Shown piece after piece: positions 58,528 through 64,000 of a stretch of 64,000 nt of DNA. This DNA comes from a virus: the IMG/VR virus record IMGVR_UViG_3300044811_000020, positions 1 through 64,000 of that record; one strand, given 5' to 3'. The translations under genes were made by a program, and so were the position numbers. Every line of letters starts with the position of its first letter. The stretch's first letter is position 1. Below the pieces are notes generated by a model, which worked only from the letters and a program-made list of their open reading frames with translations, had not been told where the DNA came from and made no database searches.

Positions 58528-58706
58528 GACCGCGACGGCGGGGCGTCTTTGCTCCGCACCATCTCGTCAAACTGTCGCTTGATTTCCCTCGCGCTCGGCG
58601 GCGGCCGGTACTGCGGACACCACGTTGAATGCGGGCTGATCCCGTTCGGCATTTCCTTGCGGGGATCTACGTTACACCAGAAGCAAGTCGTTCCAGGCTG
58701 GGTCAT
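58524..58706 (-). CDS. Cys-containing small protein (60 aa)
   Basis: C-F-W-C and W-C-P-Q-Y suggest a zinc-finger-type site. GAGGT upstream. ATGA at the end. Unknown. Confidence 0.6.
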   Translation of the reverse strand: MTQPGTTCFWCNVDPRKEMPNGISPHSTWCPQYRPPPSAREIKRQFDEMVRSKDAPPSRS

Positions 58707-58725
58707 TGTCTACCTCGATCTTCGG

Positions 58726-58962
58726 TCAAGTCCGGCCGTCTGGGTGCGGGCGCTCGATATCGTCGCGAGTCAAGCCTTCCGCGGATCGCTCAAATTCGTA
58801 AACTCTGAGACAGTCTAACAGGACGCTGAATGGCAGGCGCTCCCCGTCGAAACCCAGCTTTTGGTGCCTCTCAATTGCCGCGCCCCAAACTTTGCAGGCT
58901 TCAATGTACGGGCGCGCCGGAAGGTCTGTCATCAAGCGCGGATCTGTATTGTCTGCTGTCAC
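58726..58962 (-). CDS. Helical hypothetical protein (78 aa)
   Basis: GTG start at 58962 overlapping the upstream stop (GTGA). Mixed charge, with E-A-C-K-V-W-G-A-A-I. Unknown. Confidence 0.6.
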   Translation of the reverse strand: MTADNTDPRLMTDLPARPYIEACKVWGAAIERHQKLGFDGERLPFSVLLDCLRVYEFERSAEGLTRDDIERPHPDGRT

Positions 58963-59192
58963 TTGCCTACTCCATTTGGACTCGCAAGCGCCGCGTCGAT
59001 CATAGCTTGCCATGCTTCGGTTGCACTAAAGCAATCGACAATGGCGTCGTGCATTGCCGGCGTAGGCTCGCGCATGGCCTTGATAGCGGCGCGAGCGGCG
59101 GTGCGATACATCTCTCCCATAGGGAGATGGGCGCCAGCCGCGATATCCACTTGCCGCAGTGCCATCGCCACCTGCTCAATCATCTCGCTCAT
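58959..59192 (-). CDS. Conserved small phage protein (77 aa)
   Basis: M-Y-R-T-A-A-R-A-A-I-K-A-M-R-E-P-T is a pattern I recall from many proteobacterial phage early regions. Helical; GGAAAGAG upstream. Function unknown. Confidence 0.68.
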   Translation of the reverse strand: MSEMIEQVAMALRQVDIAAGAHLPMGEMYRTAARAAIKAMREPTPAMHDAIVDCFSATEAWQAMIDAALASPNGVGK

Positions 59193-59220
59193 TTGCTCTT
59201 TCCGTCTCCTTGCCTGATCG

Positions 59221-59397
59221 CTAGTCCAAACTGCCGGCCGCGGTGCGCGGCTCCCGCTCCTCGACTAGCCCGATCTTGGCCACTCGTTCCGATGTGCACG
59301 CTGGGCAGCGCAAATCAATCTCGCCGCTCGGAATGACGATTCTGACTAGCTGTTCTTCGGGGTGCTTTGGGCACCAAATTCCACGGCGCTGTTTCAT
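59221..59397 (-). CDS. Zinc-ribbon micro-protein (58 aa)
   Basis: C-P-K-H ... C-P-A-C in a short chain starting MKQRRGIW, with AAGGAC upstream. Consistent with a zinc ribbon, nucleic-acid-binding. Unknown. Confidence 0.6.
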   Translation of the reverse strand: MKQRRGIWCPKHPEEQLVRIVIPSGEIDLRCPACTSERVAKIGLVEEREPRTAAGSLD

Positions 59398-59429
59398 CCT
59401 TCGTCCTTCGAATTATCGGCCTGACCGGC

Positions 59430-59666
59430 CTAGCTGCGTTTCACGTCGAGTTCGTGGACATCAGTCCAACCGAGGAAAAGCTGGATGCGTTCCCAATAGG
59501 TCAGCCAGTGAAGTTGCCCGTTCGTGAGGTGCAGGAGCGGCCCGTCAATGTGCTTCCAGTTGATCTCGGCAGGCTGGAAGTTCTGTTGATAGCCAACCCA
59601 GCCAGTACCGGAGCGCGCATAGGTGTAGCCAGCGCGCTTCATCGACTTGTCAGAGATGATGTGCAT
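59430..59666 (-). CDS. Trp-rich hypothetical protein (78 aa)
   Basis: GGGAGA upstream of ATG 59666. Aromatic-rich, several Trp. Unknown. Confidence 0.6.
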   Translation of the reverse strand: MHIISDKSMKRAGYTYARSGTGWVGYQQNFQPAEINWKHIDGPLLHLTNGQLHWLTYWERIQLFLGWTDVHELDVKRS

Positions 59667-59682
59667 CTAAGTCTCCCGTTCG

Positions 59683-59904
59683 CTACAGAGGGCTTCCCAT
59701 CGCCCGATCGATCTCGTCGATCCTGGCGTTTATCTTCATTCCTTCGGGCTCGTTGAACTGGCGAGCGCTCATCTTGTTGACCTTCGTCATCAGAAGATCT
59801 CGCTCCTCTGCCAAGAGGAAGCGATCAAGCCCTGAAAGATCGACTGCCGGTCCGCAGTTCATATGGCAGGGCACCACACCATTTCCGCAATCAAAGCACT
59901 GCAT
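59683..59904 (-). CDS. Zinc-binding hypothetical protein (73 aa)
   Basis: N-terminal C-F-D-C-G ... C-H-M-N-C metal site, then a helical tail. AGGAGA upstream. Unknown. Confidence 0.65.
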   Translation of the reverse strand: MQCFDCGNGVVPCHMNCGPAVDLSGLDRFLLAEERDLLMTKVNKMSARQFNEPEGMKINARIDEIDRAMGSPL

Positions 59905-59919
59905 TGGATGTCTCCTGTT

Positions 59920-60102
59920 TCAGTGTTTCGGACAGCCGGCCAAACTCTGGGCGGCCTCGACAGCCTCTTTGCGCGTGTTAAATCCCGAAAAGGGAAACTT
60001 GCCACCAACGATGATCTTCCCATCAACGACGGGCAACCATCGAAGCTTCATATCTGGTGAGAAGCGACGCGGTATTGCTTCATACTTGGTGGGTTCAGTC
60101 AT
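59920..60102 (-). CDS. Hypothetical protein (60 aa)
   Basis: Start MTEPTKYEAIPRRFSPDM preferred at 60102; an in-frame ATG at 60153 would add 17 residues but has no ribosome site. A small alpha/beta protein ending in a helix (T-R-K-E-A-V-E-A-A-Q-S). Unknown. Confidence 0.6.
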   Translation of the reverse strand: MTEPTKYEAIPRRFSPDMKLRWLPVVDGKIIVGGKFPFSGFNTRKEAVEAAQSLAGCPKH

Positions 60103-60142
60103 GTTTAACTCTTTCGGATAGCCGGCCACTACGAAAGTGTGG

Positions 60143-60283
60143 CTACGGTGCATCGCGATATGCTATCTGGAAGCCAAGTATCAAAAATGCTTTTGCGCCA
60201 AGTCGGTTTGAGTACATAGGCTTGAGTAACCATTTCCACCCCTCCCACCTTATGAGAAGTCGGCCGCCGTCATAAAGAGTCAT
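60143..60283 (-). CDS. Micro-protein (46 aa)
   Basis: Start MTLYDGGRLLIRWEGW, overlapping the upstream stop (ATGA). Basic, aromatic; possible membrane-surface peptide. Unknown. Confidence 0.5.
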   Translation of the reverse strand: MTLYDGGRLLIRWEGWKWLLKPMYSNRLGAKAFLILGFQIAYRDAP

Positions 60284-60369
60284 GTCATGCCCCAAACGGC
60301 AGCTACGGCGAACGCACCGAGAGCAAACCACATTGCGTTTTCTTTCCATGTATACGGGTTGCGTTTCAT
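60280..60369 (-). CDS. Membrane micropeptide (29 aa)
   Basis: GCGGAA upstream. Basic start then one hydrophobic helix (W-F-A-L-G-A-F-A-V-A-A-V-W). ATGA end. Unknown. Confidence 0.5.
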   Translation of the reverse strand: MKRNPYTWKENAMWFALGAFAVAAVWGMT

Positions 60370-60376
60370 ATTTCCG

Positions 60377-60454
60377 CTACCAGTTGACGATCAGCAATCC
60401 GACCATTGCCGCGCAAGCAAGGAAGGCGATGAAGAGTAGTCCTAACCATTCCAT
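60377..60454 (-). CDS. Membrane micropeptide with strong ribosome site (25 aa)
   Basis: AGGAGG seven bases upstream of the ATG and an almost wholly hydrophobic 25-residue chain (L-G-L-L-F-I-A-F-L-A-C-A-A-M). The strong site supports real translation. Unknown target. Confidence 0.55.
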   Translation of the reverse strand: MEWLGLLFIAFLACAAMVGLLIVNW

Positions 60455-60496
60455 GGTATCCTCCTCAGACAGCCGGCCAGACCGGACATTGCCTGC

Positions 60497-60679
60497 TCAG
60501 GACGGTGAGGGTGCGGCGTTTTGCGCCTCGACCAATTTTCGCGCCAGCATCAGCGCCGTCTCATAGCTCTGACTGACGGTTGCGTGGTCGCTGTGGTAGA
60601 ACTCTGCAATATCGTTGTGGTCCTCATCGCAAACGAGAATGGCGTGGTCGCGGTCATCTGAGACAATTTCCAACTTCAT
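60497..60679 (-). CDS. Acidic hypothetical protein (60 aa)
   Basis: Start MKLEIVSDDRDHAIL overlaps the HTH stop (ATGA). Alpha/beta, acidic. Could be an antitoxin-like or inhibitor partner; unknown. Confidence 0.6.
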   Translation of the reverse strand: MKLEIVSDDRDHAILVCDEDHNDIAEFYHSDHATVSQSYETALMLARKLVEAQNAAPSPS

Positions 60680-60867
60680 TTCACGTCCTCCGGTTTCAGG
60701 TTTAATTTGACACAAAGCCGCAATAGCTTTGCCACAGGTTCAGGCACCGGATACTCGCCCAGCGCGTAGCCCTGAGACGTTCGTCGGCCGATACCTAGCC
60801 AATCCCCCGCGCGTTCCTGGGATAGCTCCAGCGCCTTTAGAGCGGCCTTGTATTGTGTCGGCGTCAT
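60676..60867 (-). CDS. XRE-type HTH regulator (63 aa)
   Basis: Almost entirely a helix-turn-helix of the kind E-R-A-G-D-W-L-G-I-G-R-R-T-S-Q-G-Y-A, with a helix before and after. It lies behind the palindrome cluster at 61.2 kb with one gene between and ATGA coupling. Likely a local regulator. Confidence 0.75.
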   Translation of the reverse strand: MTPTQYKAALKALELSQERAGDWLGIGRRTSQGYALGEYPVPEPVAKLLRLCVKLNLKPEDVK

Positions 60868-61166
60868 ACCGCCTCCGCCAGCGAATTGACCCCGCGGATC
60901 ATGGCGGCGGTGTTTTCCATGATCCAGTCAACGAGGTTCATGTGCGGGGGCAGCTTTCCGATGGTGGTCATGCCGCAGGGAACCAAAACGGTGTTTGCCT
61001 TGATGTACGCTTCTTCGGACTTCATCGCAGCAATGTACGCCTTGTGCAGTGCGGGGCGGTCGTTTGCCTCGATGGCAATCGCGGCGTCCAAGAAAGCCTC
61101 GTAGGCGCCAGCAACATCGAAGATGCTGAAGTTGGGGAAGAAACCGTGTGCGCTCATCAGGGACAT
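60864..61166 (-). CDS. Hypothetical helical protein (100 aa)
   Basis: Start MSLMSAHGFFPNFS with GGAG upstream. All-helical. First gene downstream of the palindrome cluster and coupled to the HTH gene. Unknown. Confidence 0.65.
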   Translation of the reverse strand: MSLMSAHGFFPNFSIFDVAGAYEAFLDAAIAIEANDRPALHKAYIAAMKSEEAYIKANTVLVPCGMTTIGKLPPHMNLVDWIMENTAAMIRGVNSLAEAV

Positions 61167-61195
61167 TTGCTTGCTCCGTTTCGATAGACACAACA

Positions 61196-61229
61196 TACGC
61201 TAATTCCGCGTATACGCAAGCCCCGCGTA
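61196..61229. promoter_or_regulatory. Palindrome cluster, operator candidate
   Basis: TACGC (61196-61200), the perfect palindrome GCGTATACGC (61208-61217) and GCGTA (61225-61229) are spaced over 34 bp in an 88-base gap ahead of the 100-residue gene and HTH gene. Regular half-sites of this type are typical operators. No convincing promoter hexamers found. Confidence 0.5.
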
Positions 61230-61254
61230 ATCACGTATTGTTACAGCGTCGTTT

Positions 61255-61683
61255 TTAACACCGCGAGAGCGTTGCGCGGGCGTCGCTCAAGCGAGCAGCC
61301 GTATATCCGCTGATGCCCTTTCCGCCCTTGTCGCTGTCCATCTCAACAGCTTCTATCAAGCCGAGTATGGCATCTCTCAGCCCGTCGATTTTCTCGCACC
61401 GATGGTTTCCGTAGTCGTCGCCGTAACCAGCGTGGCATTGGTTTGCGGCGAGAGCAAAACACTCAGCCTTCAGTTGCTCAATACCCTCTGCCGCCGGTAA
61501 GCCACCAGACGCCACCAGATCGGAATATGAGCAGTGGTCCATCCAGGCTGATCGTGCGGCCTTGACCTTTCGGCACTCATCGCAGTGTGGCTGCGGGTCG
61601 GTTGTTTTCCACTTGCTTGGGCACCTAGCTTCGCACACCACCTCGGCGGCTATGGTCAGGGCGTCGTAAATTTGCTGTTCCAT
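61255..61683 (-). CDS. Cys-rich hypothetical protein (142 aa)
   Basis: GAGGAA upstream. Seven cysteines, including C-E-A-R-C and H-C-D-E-C. The C-terminal half is helical. Could bind metal and nucleic acid. Unknown. Confidence 0.65.
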   Translation of the reverse strand: MEQQIYDALTIAAEVVCEARCPSKWKTTDPQPHCDECRKVKAARSAWMDHCSYSDLVASGGLPAAEGIEQLKAECFALAANQCHAGYGDDYGNHRCEKIDGLRDAILGLIEAVEMDSDKGGKGISGYTAARLSDARATLSRC

Positions 61684-61733
61684 GGGGGTTCCTCAGTGTT
61701 CAATTTTACTGTTCCGGTCTGTTTGAATGATCG

Positions 61734-61955
61734 CTAGGCGCCGAGCGGTGGGTTGAAGTCGCGGAGGCGGCTTTCCAGGATCATGACGGCCTGACACAGA
61801 TCACGCTCCTGCTGCGCCGTGACATCGACGGCGTATTCGGCGTCGCCGGGGGTATCGAAGTCAGACTTGACCTTCTCGTCATAGGTCTGCTTATCGAGCG
61901 AACCGTGCAGCGGGTTGAGAAGGTCGAGAAGGGTTTGGATTGTCTCGCGGTCCAT
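61734..61955 (-). CDS. Helical hypothetical protein (73 aa)
   Basis: Start MDRETIQTLLDLLNPLHG set by GGAGA seven bases upstream. It is in phase with the unshifted frame of the gene at 62183, so unshifted ribosomes could make a 149-residue fusion; the internal ribosome site and the change in texture argue for this separate start. Confidence 0.65.
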   Translation of the reverse strand: MDRETIQTLLDLLNPLHGSLDKQTYDEKVKSDFDTPGDAEYAVDVTAQQERDLCQAVMILESRLRDFNPPLGA

Positions 61956-61989
61956 TTTAAGTCTCCAGTCTAATTTTGAGGTTGGAATG

Positions 61990-62183
61990 TTAGGCTCCCA
62001 CCACGACTTCACGGGTGGGCTTGCCGGTGTACTGTGCGCCAGAACCATCAGCGGCGACCCAAACCGCCTTGTAGATGCGGCAGATCGAACCTTTGGGAGC
62101 CTTAGCTTGCGGATCAGCTCCGCGTCGCTCAGGTAGTACTTGTCCTTTTCGCGCTCGATCGTCTCGGGTGCCGGGGTGGTCAT
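61990..62183 (-). CDS. Early protein probably made by -1 frameshift (64 aa)
   Basis: ATG at 62183 overlaps the upstream stop (ATGA). The first 31 codons read a natural acidic/helical peptide (E-K-D-K-Y-Y-L-S-D-A-E-L-I-R-K). Codons 29-31 hold the slippery C-CCA-AAG; after a -1 shift the frame adds G-S-I-C-R-I-Y-K-A-V-W-V-A-A-D and ends at TAA 61990. In the zero frame the text becomes Ser/Arg/Pro-rich and looks non-coding until 61955. A base error is the alternative. Confidence 0.55.
62091..62097 (-). promoter_or_regulatory. Slippery heptamer CCCAAAG
   Basis: X-XXY-YYZ heptamer in the correct phase (C CCA AAG) at codons 29-31 of the gene starting at 62183, comparable to the GGGAAAG of the lambda tail frameshift. 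Shifting by -1 opens a 33-residue natural-looking extension. Confidence 0.55.
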
Positions 62184-62401
62184 CGCTTTACCTTCCGCAA
62201 CTTCCCGCCCACGCGATGCACGCCCAGCCCGAAACGGGCGGCGATCTGGTTGGCCATGTCCAGCTTATTGACAAGACCGGCGATAGCTTGTCCGCGCTCT
62301 ACAGATTCCGGCTGGAGCATCAGCACATCCATATGCGCGAGGAAGTAATGCACTTCCGCTTCTAGCTTTTTGAGATTGTTGTGTACTTCGCTGGTGGTCA
62401 T
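62180..62401 (-). CDS. Hypothetical helical protein (73 aa)
   Basis: Start MTTSEVHNNLKKLEAEVH overlaps the upstream stop (ATGA). N-terminal helix, basic C-terminal end (K-L-R-K-V-K-R). Unknown. Confidence 0.65.
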   Translation of the reverse strand: MTTSEVHNNLKKLEAEVHYFLAHMDVLMLQPESVERGQAIAGLVNKLDMANQIAARFGLGVHRVGGKLRKVKR

Positions 62402-62646
62402 TCGCTCTTGCCTACTTTCGTCACGCTCGCGATGGAAAGACCTTTTAGGGCGGCTTGGGCCTCCGTCATGCAGTAGCCGTACCCGTCCTCCGGGCAACCA
62501 TCCTTCGCCCAATCTACAAGCTGCTGGAGAGCATCGCGCAGCTGCTCGATCTCATCCGCGGCGTTTCTTAGCCACTTGGGATCCTCACCTGTCTGCAGGC
62601 GCATGAAGTCCGCCGCGCTACGTAAGCCTTCAACACTGACGCTCAT
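62398..62646 (-). CDS. Hypothetical helical protein (82 aa)
   Basis: Helical with a C-P-E-D-G-Y-G-Y-C loop. ATGA end. Unknown. Confidence 0.65.
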   Translation of the reverse strand: MSVSVEGLRSAADFMRLQTGEDPKWLRNAADEIEQLRDALQQLVDWAKDGCPEDGYGYCMTEAQAALKGLSIASVTKVGKSE

Positions 62647-62668
62647 GGGTTGCTCTTTCCTTCTTTCG

Positions 62669-63406
62669 TCATGTCCGCGACAGTGCCGCGCGCCCTAGCG
62701 CTACGGTCCCCCTGATAGACGGGCGGAAGCCTTGCCCATCCACGAAGGCGTCTAGGCGCACCAGATGGTCAATGGCTTGCTCTAGGGCGGTCGTTAGGCG
62801 CAGGATGTCCTCAGCTTCTCGGGCATCTGAGTTTACAGACGCCACTCCCTCAAGCTGAGGACTGGCAGAGGGCTTGCCGTTATCTTCAAGGATGGCGATC
62901 GAGGTAAATGGCTTATGCTTCGGAGGCCACCGTTCTCGGGAGCGGTCCAATATCCGTTGCGCCATCCCCTTCAGTTGTTCGCTATCGGCATGCATCATTG
63001 ATAGTAGAGCCAAGCGCAGAGAGCCAACTTCCCCTGATGCCGATTTGAACTGTTCATCCAAATCCACGGCCATTTTGTATAGATCCGCATTGTCGGCGCA
63101 CGGATGGCACCAAATCGCACCATCAACAAGTGCGGCTTCACCCTTTGTATAGCATCCGCATTTGGCGCATTTTTCGCTCTCGCTATCTCTGGCAACTATT
63201 GCAAGAGCAATAAGTGATCGGTGCGCTGCATGTGCTCGCTCTAAGTTTACGAATTTGATGCTGATGAAAGGGTCAATTCCAGGCCCGCAATTAACTGTCA
63301 TAAAGCCATGGTTCATAGTATGGAGAAAATTGTTTATCGCTGTCATGGGCACGTTAGGCACCTTAATGTGCCCTTGAGAGCTATAGGAGTCCTGTCTATC
63401 GCTCAT
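62669..63406 (-). CDS. Zinc-containing hypothetical protein (245 aa)
   Basis: A central C-A-K-C-G-C ... W-C-H-P-C site (residues 80-102), a long helical region, and a C-terminal helical bundle. The largest gene of the right part of the leftward operon. Not recognised. Confidence 0.7.
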   Translation of the reverse strand: MSDRQDSYSSQGHIKVPNVPMTAINNFLHTMNHGFMTVNCGPGIDPFISIKFVNLERAHAAHRSLIALAIVARDSESEKCAKCGCYTKGEAALVDGAIWCHPCADNADLYKMAVDLDEQFKSASGEVGSLRLALLSMMHADSEQLKGMAQRILDRSRERWPPKHKPFTSIAILEDNGKPSASPQLEGVASVNSDAREAEDILRLTTALEQAIDHLVRLDAFVDGQGFRPSIRGTVALGRAALSRT

Positions 63407-63410
63407 GTTT

Positions 63411-63869
63411 TCACTCGTTTCTGTTGAGGTGAGGGAGACCGTCGCTCAGATCGTCCGGCGGATCTTCATCGCACTCACATGTACCGCCGCACCACGCACA
63501 CCATTGGCGCTGGAAAATGTGTGTATCTGCAATCAATGGGAGCGCTCTCAGCGCTATTTGAGTTGCCTCAATCAGTTCTGCATTGTCGGGCAGGTGCGCA
63601 ATTTCATGCAGCGCTAGTTCAGCCCTATCTGCCCGATCGTGATATCGCTGGATGGCAGCAGGCATACTAGTAACCCAGTTGTGCCTTTCGTCTCGCAGCT
63701 CTTGAAGTTCTTCCTGGATATCTTTGGCTATCACCCGCGTTGGGGCCGCCGCTAAAATCTCGGCCCACACTTCATCATGATCGCGTCGCGGGCCATCTTC
63801 GATTTTGGCCATCACCTCGCGCATGGTTTCGTCAAGCTGTTCCGGAACTAATTTCCATAATACGCTCAT
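63411..63869 (-). CDS. Coiled-coil protein with Cys-rich tail (152 aa)
   Basis: Coiled-coil N-terminal two-thirds, then W-C-A-W-C-G-G-T-C-E-C near the end, a likely metal site. ATGA overlap at its start. Unknown. Confidence 0.7.
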   Translation of the reverse strand: MSVLWKLVPEQLDETMREVMAKIEDGPRRDHDEVWAEILAAAPTRVIAKDIQEELQELRDERHNWVTSMPAAIQRYHDRADRAELALHEIAHLPDNAELIEATQIALRALPLIADTHIFQRQWCAWCGGTCECDEDPPDDLSDGLPHLNRNE

Positions 63870-64000
63870 GATTTGCCCTCGCGGTTCGTTGATCGGAAAG
63901 CGCAGGCCGGGTTATCGCAATCGGGCGTTGGGATTTGCTTGCAGCAGGCACACGCGGGGCCGGCACCAATTACCTCGGTGCCATTCTGATCTACCAAGCG
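63866..64000 (-). CDS. Zinc-ribbon-like early protein, C-terminal part (continues at 1)
   Basis: The frame enters the window at 64000 in phase with the open frame that leaves at position 1. It contains C-A-C-C-K and C-D-N-P-A-C, then a stop at 63866 overlapping the next ATG. Together with 1-363 it makes a complete gene of about 165 codons. If the window is not circular this is simply the 3' end of a gene lying beyond the edge. Confidence 0.65.
   Translation of the reverse strand, partial: RLVDQNGTEVIGAGPACACCKQIPTPDCDNPACAFRSTNREGKS

Noticed and set aside
1-64000. Integrase, excisionase, att site, CRISPR array, tRNA genes or direct terminal repeats
   Set aside because: I looked for tyrosine/serine recombinase motifs, spaced direct repeats, T-loop motifs and identical window ends and found none I could support.

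Overview
The window reads as an essentially complete tailed-phage genome of podovirus type. It has a P22-like portal, a coat protein of the N4-gp56 family, a P22 gp10-like stabilisation protein, large internal/ejection proteins, a tailspike, and no tape measure or tail tube. Base composition is high-GC. The gene set (Bet/RecT annealing protein, RuvC-like resolvase, DnaB helicase, Mom-like DNA modification, TIGR02594-type endolysin, many tiny start-stop-coupled genes) and the style of the small proteins suggest an alphaproteobacterial host; that is inference. I see no integrase, DNA polymerase, RNA polymerase or tRNA, so the phage should depend on host polymerases. An open frame runs leftward off position 1 and continues in phase from position 64000, so the window probably represents a circular or circularly permuted genome.

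Layout. (1) 8467 down to 1, continuing from 64000 down to 57842: one long leftward early operon of mostly tiny ATGA/GTGA-coupled genes (membrane peptides, zinc-ribbon proteins, HTH proteins) that also carries the recombination genes (DEDDh exonuclease, Bet, DUF1367-like protein, HNH proteins). (2) 8468-8570: a compact control region with back-to-back promoters whose -35 boxes overlap, palindromic operator candidates, and a Cro/YdaS-like gene that appears leaderless. (3) 8571-17262, rightward: AT-hook protein, RuvC-like resolvase, DNA methyltransferase, HNH nuclease, DnaB helicase, DnaT-like protein and Mom-like modification protein. (4) 17231-22085, rightward: a second promoter whose 5' leader repeats the leftward early leader almost exactly, then about seventeen small accessory genes ending near a possible small terminase. 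(5) 22094-41630: virion genes (portal, scaffold, coat, adaptor, stabilisation protein, S74-domain internal protein, two large ejection proteins, transglycosylase-like protein), interrupted by a DEDDh exonuclease, an Acb2/Tad1-like protein and an HNH gene. (6) 41627-49464: fibre proteins, endolysin, holin candidate, lipoprotein and membrane proteins. (7) 49587-57802: a displaced large terminase, another homing-type gene, a cluster of exported fibre-like proteins and a beta-helix tailspike. A broken FkbM methyltransferase lies beyond, on the other strand.

The strongest unusual signal is a set of nine fibre- or adhesin-like proteins (29750, 30190, 42357, 43891, 52753, 53096, 53350, 54561, 55490). 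Each starts with a Sec-type signal peptide, and each has an even number of cysteines in the predicted mature chain (4, 2, 4, 4, 4, 4, 8, 2, 18). Phage structural proteins normally fold in the cytoplasm, so this looks like an exported, disulfide-bonded module. Other notable points are a -1 frameshift heptamer (CCCAAAG) in an early gene, a duplicated early leader, an Acb2-like cyclic-nucleotide-sponge candidate inside the head operon, three copies of one homing-type family fused seamlessly into operons, and an 87-residue HTH gene nested inside another reading frame.
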